A stretch of DNA of 43,644 bases from a virus. Both the position numbers and the translations under genes were made by a program. The stretch spans positions 1 through 43,644 of IMG/VR virus record IMGVR_UViG_3300009420_000023; one strand, written 5' to 3'. The first letter of the stretch is position 1, and every line of letters begins with the position of its first letter. Under the pieces are notes generated by a model. It saw only the letters and a list, made by a program, of their open reading frames with translations. It was not told the DNA's origin and made no database searches. Of this stretch, positions 23,653 to 29,400 are shown in pieces.

Positions 23653-23847
23653 CTATCTCCCATAATTAATATATTTATTTTGTAATTCTTTTGGTAATTC
23701 AATCATTCTAATGAAAGTATCTCCACATTCTTTAGCATTTTCTAATTCTTCTTTATCTATTGGATAGGCATATATAATACCTAAACTTTCAACTAATTTA
23801 CCATTATTTATTCTAACATAATCATTTTTATATAATTTGATTGTCAT
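23653..23847 (-). CDS. Hypothetical early protein
   Basis: A 64-aa protein (MTIKLYKNDYVRINNGKL...). The start resembles small ß-barrel 'KNDYV-I-NGK' proteins. The leader is the repeated GTAAACAAAAGGA type with ATG at 23847. No family recognised. Confidence 0.65.
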   Translation of the reverse strand: MTIKLYKNDYVRINNGKLVESLGIIYAYPIDKEELENAKECGDTFIRMIELPKELQNKYINYGR

Positions 23848-23875
23848 GATGTTTTTTCCTTTTGTTTACGTATGG

Positions 23876-23921
23876 TTTAATGGTATTTAAAATACCCCAT
23901 TAAACACGCTTTAAAACGTGT
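23876..23921 (-). other. Tandem hairpins between early genes
   Basis: TTTAATGG with CCATTAAA, continued by TATTT with AAATA past two unpaired G residues (23876-23904), and ACACG with CGTGT (23904-23921). Together they occupy the gap between the cysteine-rich 225-aa gene and the next gene. There is no terminator T-tract. Confidence 0.6.
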
Positions 23922-23939
23922 CTAATAGGGTTCTTTAAA

Positions 23940-24617
23940 TTAATGGGTAATGAATATGATTTGTTTATCAGTACTTGCCCAACACAACCCACAAGCCCCA
24001 CAATTTGGGGTTTTATCCACTTGAACGGGACATAAAATGGATTTACCTTTTTGAGGTTTTACGACATCGTAAGAGTTCGCACTAAATGGGTTTTCTAAAT
24101 CATTACTAAATCTAATAGCAAATCTAGTTTTATAAATGCTATGTAATAAAGATATTGAAGACGCTATATTTCTAGAGGTTTCAAGCTTAGAATTAATATT
24201 ATTTGCCGTATATCCATAAATCGCAATATTAGGGAATTCTTTTAAGATAGCGTCCCAAAACATTACATAGGACACGCTAAAGAAATCACCTAGTATATGC
24301 AATCTAATCATCGCTTTTTTACCTTTTAAATCAATAATATCTTGCTTTATTCTAGAAGTTAAAAGGTTTTCGTCTTTAGCTGACATCCTATGAGCAAAAG
24401 GCATATTATTGCCATAGCACGTTTTCCAATGAAAACAGTCACTAGGACACGTTGCACGTTCAGTTAATGTAAGAGTGAAAAACTTGTAGTCCTTAAATTC
24501 ACCTTTTAAAATCTTTTTACCTAACTTTTTATTAGTGGAAGGTTTCAAAACTTTAAACGTGTAATCTTCTAGATTATGGATATTCTTTTTATAAATAGTT
24601 GTTTCTAAATGGTTCAT
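23940..24617 (-). CDS. Cysteine-rich early protein, gp88/DUF7227-like
   Basis: 225 aa. Conserved blocks include 'TLTERATCPSDCFHWKTCYG' (about 49-68), 'MPFAHRMSAK', 'IRLHILGDFFSVSYVMFWDA' (about 104-123), 'IYGYTANN' and the C-terminal 'CPVQVDKTPNCGACGLCW' (about 196-213). This pattern matches a family met in phages of alphaproteobacteria and in mycobacteriophage gp88-like proteins, whose function is not known to me. Seven or more Cys and a conserved His suggest a metal or iron-sulfur site. The H-x-x-GDFF and GYTA segments are barrel-like, but there is no radical-SAM CxxxCxxC. It is one of the first early genes, with the repeated leader. Confidence 0.75.
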   Translation of the reverse strand: MNHLETTIYKKNIHNLEDYTFKVLKPSTNKKLGKKILKGEFKDYKFFTLTLTERATCPSDCFHWKTCYGNNMPFAHRMSAKDENLLTSRIKQDIIDLKGKKAMIRLHILGDFFSVSYVMFWDAILKEFPNIAIYGYTANNINSKLETSRNIASSISLLHSIYKTRFAIRFSNDLENPFSANSYDVVKPQKGKSILCPVQVDKTPNCGACGLCWASTDKQIIFITH

Positions 24618-24646
24618 GATGTTTTTTCCTTTTGTTTACGTTTAGA

Positions 24647-24820
24647 TTACTTAATGATTGTGAATAATGGGTAATATAAAGTGATAATTAAGAACATACC
24701 ACTAAACATGAATAAGCTAAATGATAAACCTATCAAGCCTATTGATGCGATATAAATAGATAAAGGTAATGAGATAATAAAGATAATCATTGCGATTATA
24801 AGAGTAGTTGTATGGTTCAT
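24647..24820 (-). CDS. Small membrane protein, first early gene
   Basis: 57 aa (MNHTTTLIIAMIIFIISLPL...), almost entirely hydrophobic, with two predicted transmembrane helices (about 7-27 and 30-52). The leader carries GTAAACAAAAGGTGACATC before the ATG at 24820. It is the first gene downstream of the early promoter region, where T7-like phages place host-takeover genes. The next gene also begins MNH, after a near-identical leader. Confidence 0.65.
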   Translation of the reverse strand: MNHTTTLIIAMIIFIISLPLSIYIASIGLIGLSFSLFMFSGMFLIITLYYPLFTIIK

Positions 24821-24869
24821 GATGTCACCTTTTGTTTACGTTTAGATTACTATTGTTTTCTTATTAAGA

Positions 24870-24899
24870 ACCCTACCACGATATATATTTTTATGTCAA
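24870..24899 (-). promoter_or_regulatory. Sigma70-like early promoter
   Basis: On the minus strand TTGACA (24894-24899) is a perfect -35 hexamer. Eighteen bases downstream is TAGGGT (24870-24875), keeping the conserved T1, A2 and T6 of the -10. The spacer is A/T-rich (TAAAAATATATATC). It is the only good -35 upstream of the early operon. The -10 is weak, so the exact position may differ. Confidence 0.5.
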
Positions 24900-24977
24900 G
24901 CAATTTGAAAAAAACAGTATTACAAGGGTTCACGTCCGTGTTCCAATTATTTCAAATCGCATAGCATCGCATGGTTC

Positions 24978-25031
24978 AACGTATTGATCTAGAACCCTAA
25001 TCATATCGCATCAATTTGTAATCAATACGTT
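24978..25031. repeat. 11-bp inverted repeat in the control region
   Basis: AACGTATTGAT (24978-24988) and its exact reverse complement ATCAATACGTT (25021-25031) are separated by 32 bases, which also contain AGAACCCTA and an ATCGCAT copy. A regulator binding site, replication-related structure or terminus element are all possible. Confidence 0.6.
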
Positions 25032-25043
25032 TTCTCACAGAGG

Positions 25044-25069
25044 AAAAAAGCTGGCCTATGCCCGGCAGC
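25044..25069 (-). terminator. Late rho-independent terminator
   Basis: On the minus strand GCTGCC pairs with GGCCAGC (one bulged C) around GGGCATA, followed by six T residues. It lies downstream of the endolysin and upstream of the early promoter, so it likely ends the late transcript. Confidence 0.7.
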
Positions 25070-25251
25070 AATCGGGGGTGGCACGGGGGGATTCTAAATG
25101 TAGCTGGGGGCAGACATCACCTTACGAATCTTAGGCAATTTTTGAAGACGCGTATAGACACGTACAGAGGCGATAAGCATAACGGAGAGTAACACTCCGC
25201 ATCATTGCTTAAAGTCTCTGTACGAGCCTTACAGACGCTCTTAACGTCTAG

Positions 25252-25656
25252 TTATGACTTACTATCAAAGCTAACTTTAGGATACTCATTCCACGGTAGT
25301 TGAAAGTGTGGCCCATCAGGAAAAGACTTCCATCCACCACCCCACTCAACGGGAATTCCTAACTCTTCAGACGCTGATTTGAAAGCGTCGTGTATCTTCT
25401 CGTACAATGGCATCTCCCATCGGGCGATACCGCCGACATACGCGAAGACATCTACTGCATGACCTGAGAGGTGTCTACTATTTAACGTAGTAGTGACCCC
25501 TTTAGCGAGATACTCTTTCTGAGTCTCTAGAGATCGTAGTCCTTCAGACACTCCAAAGTCTATTTCTGTAGTTTGGATCGCCCTATAGACAATCTTTACG
25601 AGATCGGTGTGTACTCCTATGAGTTTGTCACATGATCGGTCACTTAGTTGGTACAT
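25252..25656 (-). CDS. M15-family endopeptidase endolysin
   Basis: 134 aa. The zinc metallopeptidase pattern of the VanY / phage T5 L-alanyl-D-glutamate endopeptidase type is complete: 'GLRSLETQKEYLAKG' (about 40-54), 'SRHLSGHAVDVFAY' (S-x-H-x-x-G-x-A-x-D; His62 and Asp69 region), 'VEWGGGWKSFPDGPHFQLPW' (catalytic Glu, then the third zinc ligand His). It cleaves peptidoglycan cross-peptides at lysis. There is no signal peptide or membrane segment, so it needs a holin. It replaces the T7 amidase gp3.5, which is absent. The start has AGGGAGA upstream. Confidence 0.93.
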   Translation of the reverse strand: MYQLSDRSCDKLIGVHTDLVKIVYRAIQTTEIDFGVSEGLRSLETQKEYLAKGVTTTLNSRHLSGHAVDVFAYVGGIARWEMPLYEKIHDAFKSASEELGIPVEWGGGWKSFPDGPHFQLPWNEYPKVSFDSKS

Positions 25657-25705
25657 TACTTCTCCCTATTATTTCTAACGCTCTTACGTAGATCATTCCT
25701 ATCAT
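25640..25705 (-). CDS. Possible 21-aa leader peptide before the endolysin
   Basis: AGAAGGAGACATAT precedes an ATG at 25705, a ribosome binding site as strong as any in the genome. The frame reads MIGMIYVRALEIIGRSNVPT-K and stops at 25640, overlapping the endolysin start out of frame. It may couple or delay endolysin translation. Without it, the strong ribosome binding site 49 nt upstream of the endolysin start has no purpose. Confidence 0.35.
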   Translation of the reverse strand: MIGMIYVRALEIIGRSNVPTK

Positions 25706-25721
25706 ATATGTCTCCTTCTGG

Positions 25722-27581
25722 TTATAAACTAGTGCGATCAGACATCCATACTTCCGTATGAACCCCATCTCTACTGCGACCACGTAGTCCAAGCTTACCG
25801 CCTGACTCGTGCCAATTCACAAAGTCTTCCATTTCTTCGTCAAGACGTTGTTGAACCACTCCACGTGCAGCCTCATGTACATCCTGACCCATAGATCGCT
25901 GATAATGAGCAACTGCTCCAGCTAATGCATCTAATCGGTCATCGTGTTTTAACGATCCCCGGTCTCTGGTGACGTGGGATAGTTGATATAGTAGAGAGAA
26001 TCGATGATCTTCAGCGCGTGACTCACGTCTCGCTAAGTCCTCATCGATAACTAAACGATGTTGAGCCATTACGGGTTCTAATGTGTCAATGATACGTAGT
26101 TCCTTTTGACCTTTCGCCCATTCCGATTCCTTAACAGTACAACCACCCGCCCATACTTTAGATAAGATAGGTTGAAACGCGGTAACCCACATGCCTTGTC
26201 CAAAGTTCGGCTCGACTTCAATGGTCTGTACGTCATACTTCTTAGCATCTAAAGCAATCTGTGTCATAGCTTGCGCCGGGTCGGCAGCAAAGCCACCAAC
26301 GTGCAGTAGATACATGATACCGTTCAGTACACCAAGGATTGCCCATGCCGTTTCATCAGCACCGCGACCCGCTGGATCAACAAAGAGGACTTTTGACTCA
26401 TACTTTTCCCATTCGCTATCTAAAAAGAGCGGACGTAAGAAGTGATCCCCGGAGAACCCTAAGTTTGGTATGTCTTTGACGTAGTTGTTCTTGTCGTTGT
26501 GTCTTCCCCATTGCACAGTTAGTGGTGCTTTTAATGGATTGCATGACATAACGATCAGGTCGTGTTGTTTCAATGGGTAACGCTCTGCATCACTCAACGA
26601 TGTATCCAACATGTACTGCAACGCGAACGATGCTCGACCTTTAGATTCAATTTTCAGTAACTCTTGCTCACCAAAACGACTGTCAGTAGTTTGACCATAG
26701 GACGTTTCCTCTTTGTCAAACATTTGACGTAAGTATGGTGCAAGAATGTTCACCTCTTCACCCGTTTGAGTGTCGGTGATTATGTAATTCTTTAACTTAT
26801 CAACGGTGGGATATCTAACCGGTATTGTAAAACACCTAAAGCCCATCTCTGATACTAGTTTGTTGTACACAGACTCTTCCGTCTGTGGTGTTCCTAAGAG
26901 AATAATGTCTCCCTTACCATGTTCTGTTTTAGTAATAGGTACAAAGTCAGACTGAATGATACGTACAATCCTACTACGTGCCTCTTCAGTTAAACTATTA
27001 CGTTCAACTTCGATATCATCCGCAACTAATAGAGTCGCACGTGATCCCGTGATCTGCCCGGTGATACCTCTGGCTGCTACACTATATGATTGTGACAATG
27101 AACCACCGGCTACATCGAATTGATCAGCCATGTCACGTCGTGTTGCTCCGGACTCACGTTTACCATCCAACAACCATTGGACAATCTCCATAGATTCTAA
27201 GATACCTTTGGTCTGAGCAACGAACTCTTTAGCTTTAGAACCCGTAGCAGACACAACGAGTATCTTCTCGTCCCTAGGATTACGCATTAGACGCCATATA
27301 GCGTACGCTGACGTGATGTAAGACTTACCTAGTGAACGGAAACACCTAATGATGTCTTCACGTGGCTGGTAAGGGTCTATGGTCTTCTTATCTTCTGATG
27401 TATCTACACCGAATTGTAGTCGATGTGCTATTTGATATTGTGCCGGAGTCGGGTCAGGTAGACCTAGATGTTTCCATGCGATAAACAAGAAGTTTCTAAA
27501 GTCTTCAAATGCCCCATGAACTTCTACCGGGAACGTTTGTACCCAATGAGGTTCTCCCTCTAACATTAAAGGTTTTAACAT
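25722..27581 (-). CDS. Terminase large subunit (T7 gp19-like)
   Basis: 619 aa from the ATG at 27581, with AGGAGACGAT upstream (T7 gp19: 586). It packages concatemeric DNA and cuts the ends. The ATPase domain has a Walker A-like 'RCFRSLGKSYITSAY' (about 79-93) and Walker B 'ATLLVADDIEVERN'; coupling 'ILLGTPQTEESVY' follows. The nuclease domain begins 'VLFVDPAGRGADETAWAI' with its first metal Asp and ends with 'KHDDRLDALAGAVAHY'. The frame is open upstream to a GTG at 27635 and an ATG in motif copy C, adding PRPPPFVYTIRIGDD; that extension is probably leader. Confidence 0.95.
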   Translation of the reverse strand: MLKPLMLEGEPHWVQTFPVEVHGAFEDFRNFLFIAWKHLGLPDPTPAQYQIAHRLQFGVDTSEDKKTIDPYQPREDIIRCFRSLGKSYITSAYAIWRLMRNPRDEKILVVSATGSKAKEFVAQTKGILESMEIVQWLLDGKRESGATRRDMADQFDVAGGSLSQSYSVAARGITGQITGSRATLLVADDIEVERNSLTEEARSRIVRIIQSDFVPITKTEHGKGDIILLGTPQTEESVYNKLVSEMGFRCFTIPVRYPTVDKLKNYIITDTQTGEEVNILAPYLRQMFDKEETSYGQTTDSRFGEQELLKIESKGRASFALQYMLDTSLSDAERYPLKQHDLIVMSCNPLKAPLTVQWGRHNDKNNYVKDIPNLGFSGDHFLRPLFLDSEWEKYESKVLFVDPAGRGADETAWAILGVLNGIMYLLHVGGFAADPAQAMTQIALDAKKYDVQTIEVEPNFGQGMWVTAFQPILSKVWAGGCTVKESEWAKGQKELRIIDTLEPVMAQHRLVIDEDLARRESRAEDHRFSLLYQLSHVTRDRGSLKHDDRLDALAGAVAHYQRSMGQDVHEAARGVVQQRLDEEMEDFVNWHESGGKLGLRGRSRDGVHTEVWMSDRTSL

Positions 27582-27589
27582 ATCGTCTC

Positions 27590-27601
27590 CTATACGTATA
27601 G
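27590..27601. repeat. Perfect 12-bp palindrome in the terminase leader
   Basis: CTATACGTATAG, directly upstream of the terminase ribosome binding site. The minus strand continues TATAGGAGA, which recalls the TATAGGGAGA initiation end of T7 promoters. The half ACGTATAG also occurs 28 bases after motif copy B. Confidence 0.5.
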
Positions 27602-27624
27602 TATATACAAAGGGGGGGGGTCTG

Positions 27625-27642
27625 GGCATAAGCACCCTCTAA
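27625..27642 (-). promoter_or_regulatory. Repeated motif copy C (candidate phage promoter)
   Basis: Minus strand TTAGAGGGTGCTTATGCC differs from copies A and B at one base of eighteen. It lies between tRNA-Pro and the terminase gene. Twenty-seven bases downstream is ACGTATAG, as after copy B. A late promoter for terminase and endolysin fits this position. Confidence 0.5.
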
Positions 27643-27643
27643 T

Positions 27644-27720
27644 TGGTCGGAGATGCTGGATTCGAACCAACGACCCTTCGCTCCCAAAGCGAATGCGCTA
27701 CCAGACTGCGCCAATCTCCG
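27644..27720 (-). tRNA. tRNA-Pro (anticodon TGG)
   Basis: The cloverleaf is complete: acceptor CGGAGAT/ATCTCCG, D-arm GCGC...GCGC, anticodon stem TTCGC/GCGAA with loop TTTGGGA (anticodon TGG, reading CCA and other Pro codons), T-loop TTCGAAT, discriminator A and an encoded CCA (27644-27646). It is 3 nt from the upstream tRNA-Arg. The 5' C (C1-G72 pair) is the usual mark of bacterial tRNA-Pro. Confidence 0.95.
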
Positions 27721-27723
27721 TTT

Positions 27724-27800
27724 TGGTGCGCCCGAAGAGATTCGAACTCCTGACATCTAGTTTCGTAGACTAGCACTCTATCCGGCTGAGTTACGGGCGC
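27724..27800 (-). tRNA. tRNA-Arg (anticodon ACG)
   Basis: The cloverleaf is complete: acceptor GCGCCCG/CGGGCGC, D-arm ACTC...GAGT, anticodon stem CTAGT/ACTAG with loop CTACGAA (anticodon ACG, which as inosine reads CGT, CGC and CGA), T-loop TTCGAAT, discriminator A and an encoded CCA (27724-27726). The A34 would need the host TadA deaminase. Confidence 0.95.
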
Positions 27801-27805
27801 ATTGT

Positions 27806-28069
27806 TTAAGTGTATTGGCGTTTGCCTATCCGTAAATAACCTTCGATGCTTGTCTTAGGGTCAGGAGCGTCTGATTGCAACATACTTGCTGCGCTATCAA
27901 TTTTCATTTTTGTTTTCATCTTTTTCTTTTTCTGCTGAGAAATTTGTTTTGCAGTTAAAAGTAAATCACTTTTTGCTTTAGCTGCAGCCTCAACTTTAAG
28001 TGGATCAGTTGGTCGCCTCATTGTGTTAGGCGTTGATTGAGAATTTGCTAATCCAGATGTTATTGCCAT
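27806..28069 (-). CDS. Hypothetical basic protein next to terminase genes
   Basis: An 87-aa protein with a Lys-rich middle (QQKKKKMKTKMK, about 45-56). It starts inside the end of the terminase small-subunit gene, whose GGAGAATGATAA end serves as ribosome binding site. It is not recognised as a family. Its place next to the terminase genes and its basic nature suggest DNA or capsid contact. Confidence 0.6.
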   Translation of the reverse strand: MAITSGLANSQSTPNTMRRPTDPLKVEAAAKAKSDLLLTAKQISQQKKKKMKTKMKIDSAASMLQSDAPDPKTSIEGYLRIGKRQYT

Positions 28070-28299
28070 TTATCATTCTCCTTTGTCGGTACTTCAAAAG
28101 GCATCACCTTTCCATATTTTTCCAAGCTTGCTGAAATTTTCTTAGCGGTTGGGAGGTCTTCAACTTCTTCAAACGGTGGAAATGTTTTTAAGAAATTAGT
28201 TACTGCGGACACCATTGATGGCGATAGTTCATCATCATTGATAATAATTTTTTTTAGACGTTTGTATAACTCGTCTCTTAATTCAGCGGTATCTTTCAT
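28060..28299 (-). CDS. Probable terminase small subunit (T7 gp18-like)
   Basis: 79 aa from the ATG at 28299 (AAGGGT upstream); a longer frame to 28356 lies in the previous gene. It is all-helical: 'MKDTAELRDELYKRLKKIII', 'DELSPSMVSAVTNFLKTFPP' and 'LPTAKKISASLEKYGKVMPF'. The layout (helix, 'SP-..-A-.-FL', then a second helical hairpin) and size resemble gp18 (89 aa), which recognises concatemer DNA for gp19. It lies two genes and two tRNAs upstream of the large subunit. Similarity is by pattern only. Confidence 0.6.
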   Translation of the reverse strand: MKDTAELRDELYKRLKKIIINDDELSPSMVSAVTNFLKTFPPFEEVEDLPTAKKISASLEKYGKVMPFEVPTKENDKWQ

Positions 28300-28300
28300 T

Positions 28301-28417
28301 TTAATACCCTTTTTTCTTTGTAGTTGGTTTTGATTTACTTGCTTTTGCTTTTGCAATTTTAGCTTGGGCTTTCCCTTTTGGCGTATAAGGATACGCTTTA
28401 CTTCCCACTTTTGGCAT
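28301..28417 (-). CDS. 38-aa Lys-rich phage protein
   Basis: MPKVGSKAYPYTPKGKAQAK and a Lys/Ala/Ser tail ending KKKGY. The 'MPKVG-K-YPYTP-G' opening is common in small proteins of marine phages. It starts after TAGGAGAAATCAAG and ends 1 nt from the terminase small-subunit ATG. The function is unknown; nucleic-acid or virion binding is suggested by the charge. Confidence 0.65.
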   Translation of the reverse strand: MPKVGSKAYPYTPKGKAQAKIAKAKASKSKPTTKKKGY

Positions 28418-28523
28418 CTTGATTTCTCCTATAAACAATATTAATTGCGGTATTCATAAACACGGCAATCATGGTTAATGTCTGCATAAACAGACCAATG
28501 ATTCCAATTACTTCTAAATCCAT
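28398..28523 (-). CDS. 41-aa small membrane protein
   Basis: MDLEVIGIIGLFMQTLTMIA continues as one transmembrane helix (about 4-31) and a basic end (YRRNQDAKSGK). The ribosome binding site GGAG lies in the previous gene's end. It overlaps the next gene by 20 nt. It may assist lysis; family unknown. Confidence 0.55.
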   Translation of the reverse strand: MDLEVIGIIGLFMQTLTMIAVFMNTAINIVYRRNQDAKSGK

Positions 28524-28529
28524 TCGACT

Positions 28530-28688
28530 TCAACTTACTCCTTTAGTTTTAATTTCGCCATACAATTTTTGCCATTCTTTAGTGGTGTCTTTGTTGTACG
28601 CGTCTTTGATCTGCTGGATAGTCCGAAAACACCCTAGGCATATCCCTTGGTCGTTGAGACGACAAATGCCTACACAAGGTGTGTTCAT
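28530..28688 (-). CDS. DUF1289 protein
   Basis: 52 aa. 'TPCVGICRLNDQGICLGCFR' (residues 3-22) is the DUF1289 signature with four Cys at C5, C9, C17 and C20, followed by 'TIQQIKDAYNKDTTKEWQ'. The family is common in proteobacteria and their phages and probably binds a metal or Fe-S cluster; function unknown. The gene lies in a run of five tiny genes with overlapping starts and stops. Confidence 0.8.
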   Translation of the reverse strand: MNTPCVGICRLNDQGICLGCFRTIQQIKDAYNKDTTKEWQKLYGEIKTKGVS

Positions 28689-28820
28689 CTATGCCCCCTT
28701 TTTTTTCTTCGGGAAACCCGCTTTCATATTTGAATAAGCCTTCTTAGTAACTGTTGACTTTGCTTTAGTACGAGATGTCCCCGCCTTCTTTCGTGCATTA
28801 ATATTTTTATAAAGACTCAT
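28689..28820 (-). CDS. 43-aa basic phage protein
   Basis: MSLYKNINARKKAGTSRTKA, then an Ala/Lys-rich part ending FPKKKKGA. Proteins opening 'MSLYKNIHAK-K' are frequent in marine podoviruses. Pairing with other basic mini-proteins next to the packaging genes suggests a DNA or virion role, unproven. The stop is next to the DUF1289 start. Confidence 0.65.
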   Translation of the reverse strand: MSLYKNINARKKAGTSRTKAKSTVTKKAYSNMKAGFPKKKKGA

Positions 28821-28822
28821 AC

Positions 28823-29005
28823 TTATCCCTTTTTTCTTGGTTTACAATACGCGGTTATTTGTAAATTTGCACCTTCTTTTTGTGGTATAGAAGGTTGTTT
28901 ATTTAATCGTTCAGCAAAGTACAAACATCTATCGATGTCTTCAAAAGTTTGTGTTTGATCTATGACACGTAATCCCATCATAAACACAAGCACAAATTCA
29001 ATCAT
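28823..29005 (-). CDS. 60-aa small hypothetical protein with hydrophobic N-terminus
   Basis: MIEFVLVFMMGLRVIDQTQT, then 'FEDIDRCLYFAERLNKQ' and 'AYCKPRKKG'. It has a short hydrophobic start, two Cys and a basic end. It has the same plan as the 65-aa protein at 11193-11390. It overlaps the holin stop by one base. Function unknown. Confidence 0.65.
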   Translation of the reverse strand: MIEFVLVFMMGLRVIDQTQTFEDIDRCLYFAERLNKQPSIPQKEGANLQITAYCKPRKKG

Positions 29006-29391
29006 TACCCTTTCCTTCCAAACATTTTAGTTGCACCTTTGATTCCAAACGATGCAGAAACAATTACTCCTAAAGTATATTTATACCAATCAGGAGTTAA
29101 TGCCAAAGCTTGGAAGCCTCTCTCAACGTACTCAACAGTAAAAGGAATAAAGCATAGTAAAAGTGGAATGCTGAACAAAATTGTTAAATATTCGTCCTTC
29201 CAACTTTCGCGAGAACCTTTAACGGCTTCCACGTCCCAAGCAATCTCCCCGGTAATTTGTTTTTCCATGACAGAAGTTTCAGCTTCAATCTTCACCAAAG
29301 CTTGTTTAGCTTTAGCTTTCTTAGTGTCTACGTAGCCCTCAATGGCACTACTTGCGACACCGAATAAACCTTTCAGTACTAAGCCAATCAT
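29005..29391 (-). CDS. Holin-like protein (GTA 3TM type)
   Basis: 128 aa. The plan is an N-terminal amphipathic hydrophobic part (IGLVLKGLFGVASSAIEGYV), a charged helix with 'GEIAWDVEAVKGSRESWKDEY' (about 48-69), then two hydrophobic segments (about 70-84, LTILFSIPLLLCFIPF, and 103-120). This matches the 3TM holin family found in gene transfer agents and alphaproteobacterial phages. Holins permeabilise the inner membrane to release the endolysin. The start has AGGAGACGAT. Confidence 0.7.
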   Translation of the reverse strand: MIGLVLKGLFGVASSAIEGYVDTKKAKAKQALVKIEAETSVMEKQITGEIAWDVEAVKGSRESWKDEYLTILFSIPLLLCFIPFTVEYVERGFQALALTPDWYKYTLGVIVSASFGIKGATKMFGRKG

Positions 29392-29400
29392 ATCGTCTCC

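Larger units (their letters stand above)
24831..25251 (-). other. Non-coding control region between lysis and early genes
   Basis: 421 bp without a supported gene, at the junction of the late and early modules. In transcription order it holds stem-loops after the endolysin stop, a rho-independent terminator (25044-25069), an 11-bp inverted repeat (25021-25031 and 24978-24988), three copies of ATCGCAT (plus strand 24956, 24966, 25005), two copies of AGAACCCTA (24867, 24991) and a sigma70-like promoter. In T7-like genomes the terminal repeats and early promoters lie here, so the physical ends are probably in or next to this stretch. Confidence 0.65.

Noticed and set aside
27644-27800. tRNA pair as an attachment site for integration
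   Set aside because: No integrase, excisionase or repressor gene is present and the tRNAs are complete, so there is no sign of lysogeny.
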